This document shows, piece by piece, positions 43,270 through 51,790 of a DNA stretch of 64,000 nucleotides. The notes under the pieces were generated by a model, which saw only the letters and a program-made list of their open reading frames with translations, searched no databases and was not told the DNA's origin. Where the stretch lies: assembly GCA_944320195.1 (NCBI GenBank), contig CALUGP010000003.1, forward strand, positions 62,001 to 126,000. Direction: 5' to 3'. The DNA comes from an uncultured Prevotella sp. Its GTDB lineage: Bacteria; Bacteroidota; Bacteroidia; Bacteroidales; Bacteroidaceae. The position numbers and the translations under genes were made by a program. Position 1 is the stretch's first letter. Each line of letters starts with the position of its first letter.

Positions 43270-46200
43270 TCAAGGCATTGTCGTCTCTATCAGATAAGTT
43301 CCCGACAGCACCTCCATCTCAATGCGTCCGTCGTCACGTCTGCAGTCGCGCGTATTCTTGAATTCCTCTCCGTTGACCGTCACCTTGTCGCCGTCAGGGC
43401 AAGGGATGATTACCGTGGCTGTGGTGTTCGCCGGTACGGTGAATGAGTATCTGGCTGACTTTGGCATGATTTCCCATCCGCTCTCAATCCTTCCGTACAC
43501 CGAGTCGTAATGTCCGCGGGCGTAGGTCATCTTGCCTGTGGGGTCAGGCGTAGGCTTCAGAAAGAAATGCTTGAAGCCGGGGTGGTGCTCGTCGGGCTGT
43601 ATTCCGAGCGAATAGTTGTACATCCACGAGCCCACCGCGCCGAACGAGTAATGGTTAAAAGAGTTCATCCGGTTGTTCCCTCCGAATCCGTCTGTCTGCG
43701 TGTATGAGTTCAGCCGTTCCCATATCGTCGTGGCTCCCTGCTCCACCGGATACAGCCATGACGGATATTCAGTCTGCTGCAACAGGCGATAGGCCATGCC
43801 GTCGAGTCCGGCGTCAGACAGCGCCTTGCTTATCCACGCGGTCCCTATGAAGCCTGTCATCAGCGAGTAAGGCGGACACGTCGTGCCGTTGTCGGCCTTG
43901 TTGGCGCGTGTCAGTGTGTTGGCCAGCCGCTCGGCCACCTTCTTCCTTAGGTCTCCGGCCGCAATGTCGAACACCAGCGGAAGCACGTATGACGTCTGTG
44001 TGTCCACCGTCCGTTTGCCGTCGGCAGATCGCGTCGCGCCCGTCTCCGGGTCAATGTACGTGCGGCAGAAGAACTCAGCCCTCTCATTACGCAGCCGGGC
44101 GTAATACGCCGAGTCTTCCTCATTCCCGAGCACGGCCGCCATGCGGCTCATGAGCGACAGGTCGTATATGAAGTAAGCGTCCCACAGCAGCGTTCCGTCG
44201 TTGCGTCCGTCCTCGGGCCCGAGCCAGTCTCCAAGGTTGCCCCACCATGCCGGTCCCTGGTCAAGCACGTTAGTCTGCTTGTTCACGCACTTGTCAAGCA
44301 GGTAGCCGACATACCGTTTCATCGCCGGATAATGCTCTTCCAGCAGCGCCCTGTCGCCGTATTGCACGTAGCATTCCCACGGAACGGTGACGCCCGCGCT
44401 TCCCCACAGCATGCCGCCGAAGCCTCCGCCTATCGGGGCGATGTCCTCGAAGCGTCCGTCTTCACGCTGAAGGTCGCGCACGGCGAGCAGGTAGCGGCGG
44501 AGAAACTGGGGCGCGTCGGCAAGATAAGTGGCCGTGCGCGAGAACACGGATATGTCTCCCATCCATCCCATGCGCTCGTTGCGCTGAGGGCAGTCGGTGG
44601 GAATGGAGAGGAAATTGCCATACGTTGACCAGACGATGTTTCGCCAAAGGCGGTTCACCTTGCCGTTTGACGTTTCATAAGAAGACATGAGGCTGTCCAC
44701 AGAGCTTATCACCGTGCCCTTGACAGAGGCAAGAGGCAGGGCGCGGTCGATGCCCGTAATCTCGACGAAACGGTATCCGTGGCATGTGAAGCGCGGCGCG
44801 ACGGTCTCCTTGCCGCCCCTTGCGATGTAGACGTCTTGCGCCATCGCGGCCCTTATGTTCTCAAGCATCAGCATGCCTTCAAGGCCGGCGTATTCAGGCA
44901 TGTCCGGATATCTTACCTCGGCGTAGCGCATGCTTATGCGTTGCCCGGGCCTGCATCCGCTCAGCTCTATGCGCGGAACGCCCACCATGTTATGCCCCAT
45001 GTCGTAAACGAACACCCCCGGGCGCACCTCTTCAACAGACTGGGCGGCAAGCTCTTTGACGGCCGTTGCGCCCTGTCCGGTCTGCCCGGTGAGCCTGTAT
45101 TGCGAGTAGTCGCCAGGGTTCAGGTGGCTCCAGCCTCCGTCATGGCTGGCCGTTCCTTCCAGCGCCACTTCCTGCGCGGGTTTCCATGAGGTGTCGTCAT
45201 ATTCGGCCGTGCTCCATCCTTTTACTTCAAGTTCGCGCCGCGCGTCATACACTTCGCCCTGAAACAGGCTGCCGTAAGTCACCGGTCCGTCGCCGTAAAA
45301 CTTCCATTTGCCGGGCGAGGTGACGATGTTCTCCGTCTCTCCGTCGTCATACGTTATCACGATTTGGGCCAGGACAGACTGCCTGTCGCCAAAGTAGTTC
45401 CAGTTCTCGCCCGTGAACGTGATGCCGCCGCTCCACCATCCTTCGGCCATTACGGCGCCGGCCGCGTTGCGCCCGTTGCGTATGTAGGGCGTTACGTCAT
45501 ACGTCTGGTACATGTGCGACTTGTTATATTGCGTCAGTCCGGGGTTGAAGTAGCCTTCATTCACGCGTCGGCCGTTTATGTAAAAGTCGTATATTCCGCG
45601 CGCAGTGACATACAGACGCGCCTTGGCTATCCGCTTGTCTTTGGTTGAAAAGGCCGTGCGCACCATCGGCGAGGCGTTTCTGCTCGGGTCGGTAAGCCGC
45701 ATGCCGCTGCTGTCTGCGGCTCGTGTCTCTTGTGGGGCTACCGTTGCCAGGATGTTTCCAGGGCTGCGGTAGTTGCGTATTTCCAGCTTTATGGCCGTCT
45801 CGGCGTCGCCCCGGCGGCAGAAGCCTACATCCCCGACGACCGGAAAAGCGATGAAGTCGCCGCCTTGCCCTATGGGGTTAAGGCCGGCATAGCCTATCTC
45901 TTTTTCCTCGTTGTCGAGGTATAGGCATGTGTGTCCGAGATTGTTGGTGAGTCTCAGCGTGTGCTCGCCGTACATGTTGTCCTTGTTGAACAGGCCTGTG
46001 GGAACGTCGAATTCGGCGAGCGGCCTGTCCGGATTGTCGTCAGGGCAATACCCGGCGCGGTATATCCTTACCTTCGCCGCTTGTCCGTGTCTTGTCGAGT
46101 CTGCGTCCAGTTCCACCTTTATATATGTTTCTCCGGGCTTGCTTGCCAGCCCGAATATGTTTTTGCCGGCGTTCATCAGGCGTTCGTCGTTGGCTCCGTA

Positions 46201-46737
46201 GGTAAACGCCGTCTTCACGGTTTGCGTCGCGCTGTCGAGCCTGAACACGTAGTCGAGCCTGAACACGGGCAGGTAATGCGAGTAAAGCACCATGTCGCCG
46301 CTTCCGCCGCCTATCCATTTCGCGCCGTTCCATGCCTTATCCGCGTCGTTGCGGACCATCAGGCCTGTTTCAAACCGCGACGTGGCAGACAGTTTCGTTC
46401 CCTCGTTCGTCCATGCGTCAAGCTCCCATCGGTAGCATGTGCGTGGCTGCAGCGCGCTTCCGCCATACTCTATGTTCAACGAGCTGTCATCCTGCTTCGT
46501 TCCTGAATCCCATACGCGCGTGCCGTCTTCGGCGTAAACCTTCAGCCTGTACGCCTTTTGCATTATCCCGAATTCGCTTTTCCCGGCCTTTATCTGCCAG
46601 CTGAAGCGTGGCGTGCCGGTGTCGATGCCGATAGGACACGACGCGTATTCAACCTTCAGGTTCTTGAGTTCTGCGGCTTGGGTCAGCGTCAGGCTGGACA
46701 ACATTGCAAGCCAGATAGATAATGGTCGTATCCTCAT
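43270..46737 (-). CDS. Alpha-L-rhamnosidase (GH78)
   Basis: This 1155-residue secreted or periplasmic glycosidase begins with a signal peptide (MRIRPLSIWLAMLSSLTLTQAAE). N-terminal beta-sandwich domains (residues about 25-480, including YDFYINGRRVNEGYFNPGLTQY, the rhamnosidase N domain) lead to the alpha/alpha barrel. The catalytic motif DCPQRNERMGWMGD, near residue 715, is diagnostic. A C-terminal beta domain (PNTTATVIIPCPDGDKV region) ends it. It cleaves terminal L-rhamnose from plant or microbial glycans. No SusC/SusD pair or regulator adjoins it. The minus-strand promoter TAACTTTG is at 46769-46776. Confidence 0.93.
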   Translation of the reverse strand: MRIRPLSIWLAMLSSLTLTQAAELKNLKVEYASCPIGIDTGTPRFSWQIKAGKSEFGIMQKAYRLKVYAEDGTRVWDSGTKQDDSSLNIEYGGSALQPRTCYRWELDAWTNEGTKLSATSRFETGLMVRNDADKAWNGAKWIGGGSGDMVLYSHYLPVFRLDYVFRLDSATQTVKTAFTYGANDERLMNAGKNIFGLASKPGETYIKVELDADSTRHGQAAKVRIYRAGYCPDDNPDRPLAEFDVPTGLFNKDNMYGEHTLRLTNNLGHTCLYLDNEEKEIGYAGLNPIGQGGDFIAFPVVGDVGFCRRGDAETAIKLEIRNYRSPGNILATVAPQETRAADSSGMRLTDPSRNASPMVRTAFSTKDKRIAKARLYVTARGIYDFYINGRRVNEGYFNPGLTQYNKSHMYQTYDVTPYIRNGRNAAGAVMAEGWWSGGITFTGENWNYFGDRQSVLAQIVITYDDGETENIVTSPGKWKFYGDGPVTYGSLFQGEVYDARRELEVKGWSTAEYDDTSWKPAQEVALEGTASHDGGWSHLNPGDYSQYRLTGQTGQGATAVKELAAQSVEEVRPGVFVYDMGHNMVGVPRIELSGCRPGQRISMRYAEVRYPDMPEYAGLEGMLMLENIRAAMAQDVYIARGGKETVAPRFTCHGYRFVEITGIDRALPLASVKGTVISSVDSLMSSYETSNGKVNRLWRNIVWSTYGNFLSIPTDCPQRNERMGWMGDISVFSRTATYLADAPQFLRRYLLAVRDLQREDGRFEDIAPIGGGFGGMLWGSAGVTVPWECYVQYGDRALLEEHYPAMKRYVGYLLDKCVNKQTNVLDQGPAWWGNLGDWLGPEDGRNDGTLLWDAYFIYDLSLMSRMAAVLGNEEDSAYYARLRNERAEFFCRTYIDPETGATRSADGKRTVDTQTSYVLPLVFDIAAGDLRKKVAERLANTLTRANKADNGTTCPPYSLMTGFIGTAWISKALSDAGLDGMAYRLLQQTEYPSWLYPVEQGATTIWERLNSYTQTDGFGGNNRMNSFNHYSFGAVGSWMYNYSLGIQPDEHHPGFKHFFLKPTPDPTGKMTYARGHYDSVYGRIESGWEIMPKSARYSFTVPANTTATVIIPCPDGDKVTVNGEEFKNTRDCRRDDGRIEMEVLSGTYLIETTMP

Positions 46738-46768
46738 TGTTTATGGTATTAGTGTGTCCGTCTTGTTG

Positions 46769-46776
46769 CAAAGTTA
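46769..46776 (-). promoter_or_regulatory. -7 promoter element of the alpha-L-rhamnosidase gene
   Basis: The minus strand reads TAACTTTG, about 32 nt before the start codon. Confidence 0.6.
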
Positions 46777-46945
46777 ACTGTTTTTTGCCGGATTATGCTT
46801 GTCAGTTCGTTTTTTTTCGTTTCCCCCGCCTGCATTTTCCCGTTGCCCCATGTTTTGCGAGGAGGCCTGTCGGCCGGCTGTGCGGCATGCCTTTGCGGAT
46901 GGCCTTGCGCACATGTGTGTCAGAGCCGTTGCCGGCCGTTTTCCG

Positions 46946-47055
46946 GTTTGCGGCCTTTTGCATTCCGAAAGGCCGTTAATTGCAAGCTAAAAGGCCGCCT
47001 TTTAAGAGCTAAAAGACGGCCTTTTGCATCGCGCCCTGAAACAAGGTGTTCCGCA
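46946..47055. repeat. 22-bp-period repeat array 10 with palindromic tail
   Basis: Units start at 46946, 46968, 46990 and 47012 (degenerate, degenerate, R, F). A weak palindrome GCATCGC...GTTCC lies at 47026-47052. Confidence 0.8.
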
Positions 47056-47058
47056 AGG

Positions 47059-48402
47059 TCAGACTATCGGCAGGCTGATGCCGTTGATTTTCTGGTACAC
47101 GTCGAGCGCGTACACGTCGGTCATGCCGCTGATATAGTCGATGACGGCCATCAGGCGGGTCTCCAGGTCGGGAGCGTCTATGTCGTACTGGCTGCTCACG
47201 CGGCTTATGAGCTGGCGCGAATAGAAGCGCGACGGGTTGGCCGCCGCGTCGACCATGGCCTCCATCAGCGTGGCCATGATCTTGTAGCCGCTCAGCTCCA
47301 CGTCGAGCACGGGCTTGCTCTTGTATATCTTTTCTTTCGATAAAATAGCGCATTTTTTATACGCACGGGCAAGCTTCGGCTCTATCTTGTCAACCAGTGC
47401 GCCCTCCATCGTGCCGTTCATTATCTCCTCCTCATGGCGCATGAAGGCGTCCACGCATGCCCTTTCGAGCGCTCCTATTACGCATGCGCGCATGTAGACC
47501 ACGCGCTCGTTCTCGTCGGTGATGCCCTCGTCGAGTATTCTTTGCCTGATGTGGTTTTGCGCCTTTTCATCGAAGAAGTCAAGGAAAAGACGCTCGGTTT
47601 CATCGAATGTCACTATCTTCAGCTTGTGCGCGTCCTCGATGTCCATTATCTCGTAGCAGATGTCGTCGGCGGCTTCTACCAGATATACCAGCGGATGGCG
47701 CGCGTATTCCATCGGAAGGCCGTCGGCCGACTTGCGGATTATGCCCAATTCATCGGCGATTTTACGGTAGATGCCGGCTTCTGGAATGAAGAAGCCGAAC
47801 TTGCCGTGCCCCTTCTCTGCGACGGTTGATGCGAACGGATATTTCACTATGGACGCAAGCGTGGTGTAAGTCATGACAAAGCCGCCCTCGCGCCGCCCCT
47901 TGAAGCGGTGGGCCAAGAGGCGGAAGGCGTTGGCGTTGCCCTCGAAGTGGGTCACGTCGGCCCAGAACCCGGGGCTCACCTTGTCTTTCAACTCCCTGCC
48001 TTCGCCCTCGGTGAAGAATGTCTGTATGGCTTTCTCGCCCGAATGCCCGAACGGAGGGTTGCCCATGTCGTGCGCCAGGCAGGCCGTGCTCACCACCGTG
48101 CCTATCTGCGGAAATAGCGTGCCGGCCAGTTCGGGGCGCGTTCTCATGACGGCATGGGCCACGTCGTTGCCAAGCGAAAGCCCCACGCTGGCCACCTCGA
48201 GGCTGTGGGTAAGGCGGTTGTGCACGAACACGCTGCCAGGCAGGGGGAACACTTGGGTCTTGTTCTGCATGCGGCGGAACGGTGCCGAGAATATCAACCT
48301 GTCATAATCGCGCTTGAACTCTGAGCGGTCGTCGTGCCGCTCCGAGTGGCGTTGCTCCTGTCCGAGCCGCTTGTTTGATATAAGTCTTTCCCAATTCATC
48401 AT
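47059..48402 (-). CDS. dgt: Deoxyguanosinetriphosphate triphosphohydrolase (dGTPase)
   Basis: This 447-residue HD-domain enzyme releases triphosphate from dNTPs. HNRLTHSLEVASVG supplies the first histidine and CLAHDMGNPPFGHSGE the HD pair. FKRDYDRLIFSAPFRRMQNKTQVF at the N-terminus is typical. It may help to control dNTP pools with the divergent dut gene. Its -7 element (TACTTTTG, minus strand, 48559-48566) lies beyond a 140-bp word hairpin, so the hairpin would be in the dgt leader. The ATG at 48399 is an alternative start one codon later. Confidence 0.94.
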   Translation of the reverse strand: MMNWERLISNKRLGQEQRHSERHDDRSEFKRDYDRLIFSAPFRRMQNKTQVFPLPGSVFVHNRLTHSLEVASVGLSLGNDVAHAVMRTRPELAGTLFPQIGTVVSTACLAHDMGNPPFGHSGEKAIQTFFTEGEGRELKDKVSPGFWADVTHFEGNANAFRLLAHRFKGRREGGFVMTYTTLASIVKYPFASTVAEKGHGKFGFFIPEAGIYRKIADELGIIRKSADGLPMEYARHPLVYLVEAADDICYEIMDIEDAHKLKIVTFDETERLFLDFFDEKAQNHIRQRILDEGITDENERVVYMRACVIGALERACVDAFMRHEEEIMNGTMEGALVDKIEPKLARAYKKCAILSKEKIYKSKPVLDVELSGYKIMATLMEAMVDAAANPSRFYSRQLISRVSSQYDIDAPDLETRLMAVIDYISGMTDVYALDVYQKINGISLPIV

Positions 48403-48408
48403 ATTTTA

Positions 48409-48547
48409 AATTCATGATTCATAATACATAATTCATAATAGGGCAATGCGTCAATCCACAATCCACAATGTCAAAAACACTCACCAGGCACGCCACGCCA
48501 CAATATGCGCAGTCCAATTATGAATTGTGAATTGCGAATTATGAATT
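48409..48547. repeat. Long word hairpin H5 (7-bp words) within the dgt leader
   Basis: The left arm (48409-48439) is four 7-bp words of ATTCATA type, the third ATACATA. The right arm (48517-48547) is an imperfect complement of ATTATGA-type words. It lies between the dgt start codon and the predicted dgt transcription start. Confidence 0.8.
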
Positions 48548-48558
48548 ACCTTGCGCCG

Positions 48559-48566
48559 CAAAAGTA
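48559..48566 (-). promoter_or_regulatory. -7 promoter element of dgt
   Basis: The minus strand reads TACTTTTG. The predicted leader is about 150 nt and includes hairpin H5. Confidence 0.5.
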
Positions 48567-48630
48567 ATCTAAAAATGGCTAAATTCTTTCTTTTTAGCCG
48601 TAAAACAACATCTATGTGAATATAATTCGT

Positions 48631-48638
48631 TATTTTTG
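48631..48638 (+). promoter_or_regulatory. -7 promoter element of the dut operon
   Basis: TATTTTTG lies 28 nt before the ATG at 48667. Confidence 0.6.
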
Positions 48639-48666
48639 CACCTTATAAATAATGTAAGGAAACGCA

Positions 48667-49104
48667 ATGGTCAAAGTCAAGGTGATAAACAAAGGGCGCC
48701 AGCCCTTGCCCGCATACGCCACGCCGCAAAGCGCCGGCATGGACCTGAGAGCCAACATAGACAACCCCGTAACGCTGCGGCCGCTTGAGCGGAAACTCGT
48801 CCCCACGGGGCTTTACATGGCGCTGCCCGAGGGATACGAGGCGCAGATACGCCCGCGCAGCGGCCTCGCCCTGAAGCATGGACTGACTGTGCTCAACTCT
48901 CCGGGAACGATAGATTCCGACTACAGGGGTGAGGTGATGGTGCTGCTTGTCAATCTGTCTGGCGAGGATTTCACCGTGAACGCAGGCGAGCGCATAGCCC
49001 AGATGGTCATAGCCCGGCATGAAACGGCGGAGCTTGAAGAGGCCGTACAACTGGACGACACCGAGCGCGGAGCCGGCGGATACGGACACACCGGAGTGAA
49101 ATAA
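48667..49104 (+). CDS. dut: dUTP diphosphatase
   Basis: This 145-residue trimeric enzyme converts dUTP to dUMP and keeps uracil out of DNA. All five motifs are seen: [42 protein letters not shown] and the C-terminal GAGGYGHTG. It leads a run of four genes on the plus strand (dut, TPR lipoprotein, DUF4292, EnvC-like), a Bacteroidetes order. Confidence 0.97.
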   Translation: MVKVKVINKGRQPLPAYATPQSAGMDLRANIDNPVTLRPLERKLVPTGLYMALPEGYEAQIRPRSGLALKHGLTVLNSPGTIDSDYRGEVMVLLVNLSGEDFTVNAGERIAQMVIARHETAELEEAVQLDDTERGAGGYGHTGVK

Positions 49105-49131
49105 GCAACATCCTTTCATCAAGGAACATAC

Positions 49132-50907
49132 ATGACACGTATTATTCTGCACATACTGACATGCCTTTCGGTAGCCATCCTCGCCGCAGGTTGCGGCGGA
49201 GCAAGGTATGCCGCAACCGCATATCTGCCGGCGGACACAGCCTCTGCCACCCTGCCAGCCGTCAGCCACAACGACAGCCTGCGCTTCAAGATTTATTATC
49301 TCGAGGCCGTGAAGCAGCAGATCGACGGCAACTTCGACGCAGCCTACGACCTGCTGCAACACAGCTTGGGCATCAATCCAAACGCCGCCGAGGCTTACTT
49401 CATGCTTTCTTTTTATGACGGCATACTCAAAAACGACTCCGTTGCACTCGCCGATGTCAAGAAAGCGTCAGAGCTGAACCCTGGAAACAACGCCTATCTT
49501 GAACGCCTCGGTGGGGGATATATCAGCGTCAATAACTTTGCCGAGGCAACTAAAGCCTATGAGAAGCTGGCGCACAACAGCCCGGAACGCTCTGATGTGC
49601 TCGACATCTTGGCGCAACTCTACGGACGGCAGAAGGACTACGACAAGATGCTCGGCGTACTCGAACGCATGGAAGCGCTTGAAGGCGCCAACGAAGACCT
49701 CACGCTTGCCAAGATGAGAGTGTACTCCCTGCAAGGCAAGAAGCATGAGGAATTCAACGAACTGAAGTCCATGGCCGCCAAATATCCAAACGACATGAAC
49801 TACCGTGTGATGATGGGCAACTGGCTCTTGCAGAATGGCAAGAGCGAGGAAGCGCGCGAGCAGTACGCCGAAGTGCTGCGGGCCGAACCGGAAAACACCA
49901 ACGCACGCATGTCGATGATTGACTATTACAGGACAAAGGAGATGGTCAAAGAGGCCGACTCATTGCAAGAAGCGATGCTGTTGAGTGAGAAAACGCCGCT
50001 GGAAAGCAAGATTGTGCTGATAAGGCAGGCTGTAGCCGACAATGAAAGTCAAGGAGGTGACAGCACGCAGGTGCTCGGACTTTTCAAGAAAATACTTTCG
50101 CAGCCACAAGAAACCTCTGACATGGCCGAGCTTTACGCCGCCTACATGACGCTGAAAAAGATGCCGCAAGACTCCATCTCGAACGTTCTCGAGACGGTGC
50201 TCGCCATCTCTCCCGACAACGCCGCGGCCCGCCTGCAGCTCATACAGGCGGAATGGGGCAAGCAGGACTTTGACCGCGTGGCCGAGCTTTCACGTCAGGC
50301 ACTCGACTATAACCCCGATGAAATGGCCTTTTATTACTTCCTCGGCTTGGCTTACGTACAAAAAGACGATGACGACAAGGCGCTCGACGTGTTGCGCAAA
50401 GGCGTCAGTCAGATTGACGGACAAAGCAACAAGGATCTCGTTTCGGACTTCTACGCAATCATGGGCGACATCCTTCACGACAAAGGACAAGCCGAAGAAG
50501 CCTACGCCGCGTATGACAGCTGCCTGCAATGGAAGGACGACAACCTTGGCTGCCTTAACAATTATGCCTATTACCTGTCTGAAGAGAACCGCGAACTGGC
50601 CAAAGCCGAGCAGATGAGTTTTCGCACAGTGCAGGCCGAGCCGGACAATTCAACGTTTCTGGACACTTACGCCTGGATACTGTTCAAGCGCAAGAAGTAT
50701 GCCGAAGCGCTGCAATACATAGACATGGCGATAGACAACGACACTACCGAAAGCGCCGTAATAATAGAGCATGCGGGCGACATACACGCCATGAACGGCG
50801 ACATAGACGGCGCGATAGAGTATTGGAACAAGGCGCTGGAGGCAGGAGCGGAGAACGGCAAGGCGCTGAGGAAAAAGATAAAACTTAAGAAATATGTGGA
50901 AGAATAG
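49132..50907 (+). CDS. TPR-repeat lipoprotein
   Basis: This 591-residue protein has a lipoprotein signal (LTCLSVAILAAGCGG, cysteine near 21). It is then built almost wholly of tetratricopeptide repeats; clear units include NFDAAYDLLQHSLGINPNAAEAYFMLS, NYAYYLSEENRELAKAEQMSFR and YAWILFKRKKYAEALQYIDMAI. It should act as an envelope scaffold. It ends overlapping the DUF4292 gene by 14 bp, so their translation may be coupled. The specific partner is unknown. Confidence 0.88.
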   Translation: MTRIILHILTCLSVAILAAGCGGARYAATAYLPADTASATLPAVSHNDSLRFKIYYLEAVKQQIDGNFDAAYDLLQHSLGINPNAAEAYFMLSFYDGILKNDSVALADVKKASELNPGNNAYLERLGGGYISVNNFAEATKAYEKLAHNSPERSDVLDILAQLYGRQKDYDKMLGVLERMEALEGANEDLTLAKMRVYSLQGKKHEEFNELKSMAAKYPNDMNYRVMMGNWLLQNGKSEEAREQYAEVLRAEPENTNARMSMIDYYRTKEMVKEADSLQEAMLLSEKTPLESKIVLIRQAVADNESQGGDSTQVLGLFKKILSQPQETSDMAELYAAYMTLKKMPQDSISNVLETVLAISPDNAAARLQLIQAEWGKQDFDRVAELSRQALDYNPDEMAFYYFLGLAYVQKDDDDKALDVLRKGVSQIDGQSNKDLVSDFYAIMGDILHDKGQAEEAYAAYDSCLQWKDDNLGCLNNYAYYLSEENRELAKAEQMSFRTVQAEPDNSTFLDTYAWILFKRKKYAEALQYIDMAIDNDTTESAVIIEHAGDIHAMNGDIDGAIEYWNKALEAGAENGKALRKKIKLKKYVEE

Positions 50908-51790
50908 CATCAAGTTGTTTTGCGGCTTCGCGTTGCTTGCGGCTTCGCTCGCGCTTGTTTCATGCGGCACGAAGAAGACCTTGGCCGAAGGAGGAATGTC
51001 AGCCGTTGCGACGACGGGCGCAATAACCGACACGGAGGAGGGCAGGCTGGACTTCATGAGGAAAGTATATGACAACGAAGTCTATGCCAACTGCATTTCG
51101 TCAAAGATAAAGTTCACCATCAGCACCGGTTCCAAGGACATGTCTGTGTCAGGCTCTCTGAGCATGAAAAAGGACGAGGTGATACGCATACAGCTCACTC
51201 CTTTCGGCCTGATGGAGGTGGGAAGGCTTGAATTCACCAAGGACTACGTGCTTCTTATGGACCGGATGAACAAGGAATACGTCAAGGCAAGCTATGCCGA
51301 CGTTGGCTTTTTGCAGAAAAACGGACTTGACTTCTACACCCTGCAGGCTCTCTTCTGGAACAGGCTCTTCATCCCCGGCAGGCAGAAAATCACCGACTCT
51401 TCGCTCAAACAGTTTGACGTTGCTGTAAACGGAACGGCCAAGGACGCGACGATATCGCTCAAACGGGGCGACATGTCATACAGATGGAGCGCCGACAAGA
51501 CAAGCGGACTCATACAATCCGTTGCCGCGACATACGGAGGAAAGTCGCTTAAGGGCACGTCGGTGACCTGTGACTACGGCAAGTTCAAGACCCTGGGACG
51601 CAAGAAATTTCCCACGGACATCACGCTGACGCTGGACAGCCAGGCTCTGAAAGGCGGCAAAGGCGTGTCGCTCGGCATGTCGCTTGGCGGCATTGACACT
51701 GACGGCGACTGGGAGACTTACACCGCCGTGTCGTCAAAATACAAGCAAGTAAGCGTAGAAGACTTAATGAAACGACTCCTGAAACTGTAA
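50894..51790 (+). CDS. DUF4292 family lipoprotein
   Basis: This 298-residue protein begins MWKNSIKLFCGFALLAASLA and has a lipobox VSC (cysteine near 24). It matches DUF4292, a Bacteroidetes family with a LolA/LolB-like beta fold (MSVSGSLSMKKDEVIRIQLTPFGLMEVGRLEFTKDYVLL). An LPS- or lipoprotein-handling role has been suggested by the fold only. It overlaps the TPR gene and directly abuts the EnvC-like gene, with no base between stop and ATG. Confidence 0.82.
   Translation: MWKNSIKLFCGFALLAASLALVSCGTKKTLAEGGMSAVATTGAITDTEEGRLDFMRKVYDNEVYANCISSKIKFTISTGSKDMSVSGSLSMKKDEVIRIQLTPFGLMEVGRLEFTKDYVLLMDRMNKEYVKASYADVGFLQKNGLDFYTLQALFWNRLFIPGRQKITDSSLKQFDVAVNGTAKDATISLKRGDMSYRWSADKTSGLIQSVAATYGGKSLKGTSVTCDYGKFKTLGRKKFPTDITLTLDSQALKGGKGVSLGMSLGGIDTDGDWETYTAVSSKYKQVSVEDLMKRLLKL

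Larger units (their letters stand above)
46738..47058. other. Intergenic region between dgt and the rhamnosidase gene
   Basis: No gene is seen in these 321 bp. It holds the rhamnosidase promoter (46769-46776) and a 22-bp array with tail (46946-47053). Confidence 0.7.

Noticed and set aside
43270-46737. Rhamnosidase as part of a polysaccharide utilisation locus
   Set aside because: No SusC/SusD, sulfatase, other glycosidase or hybrid two-component gene adjoins it in this window.
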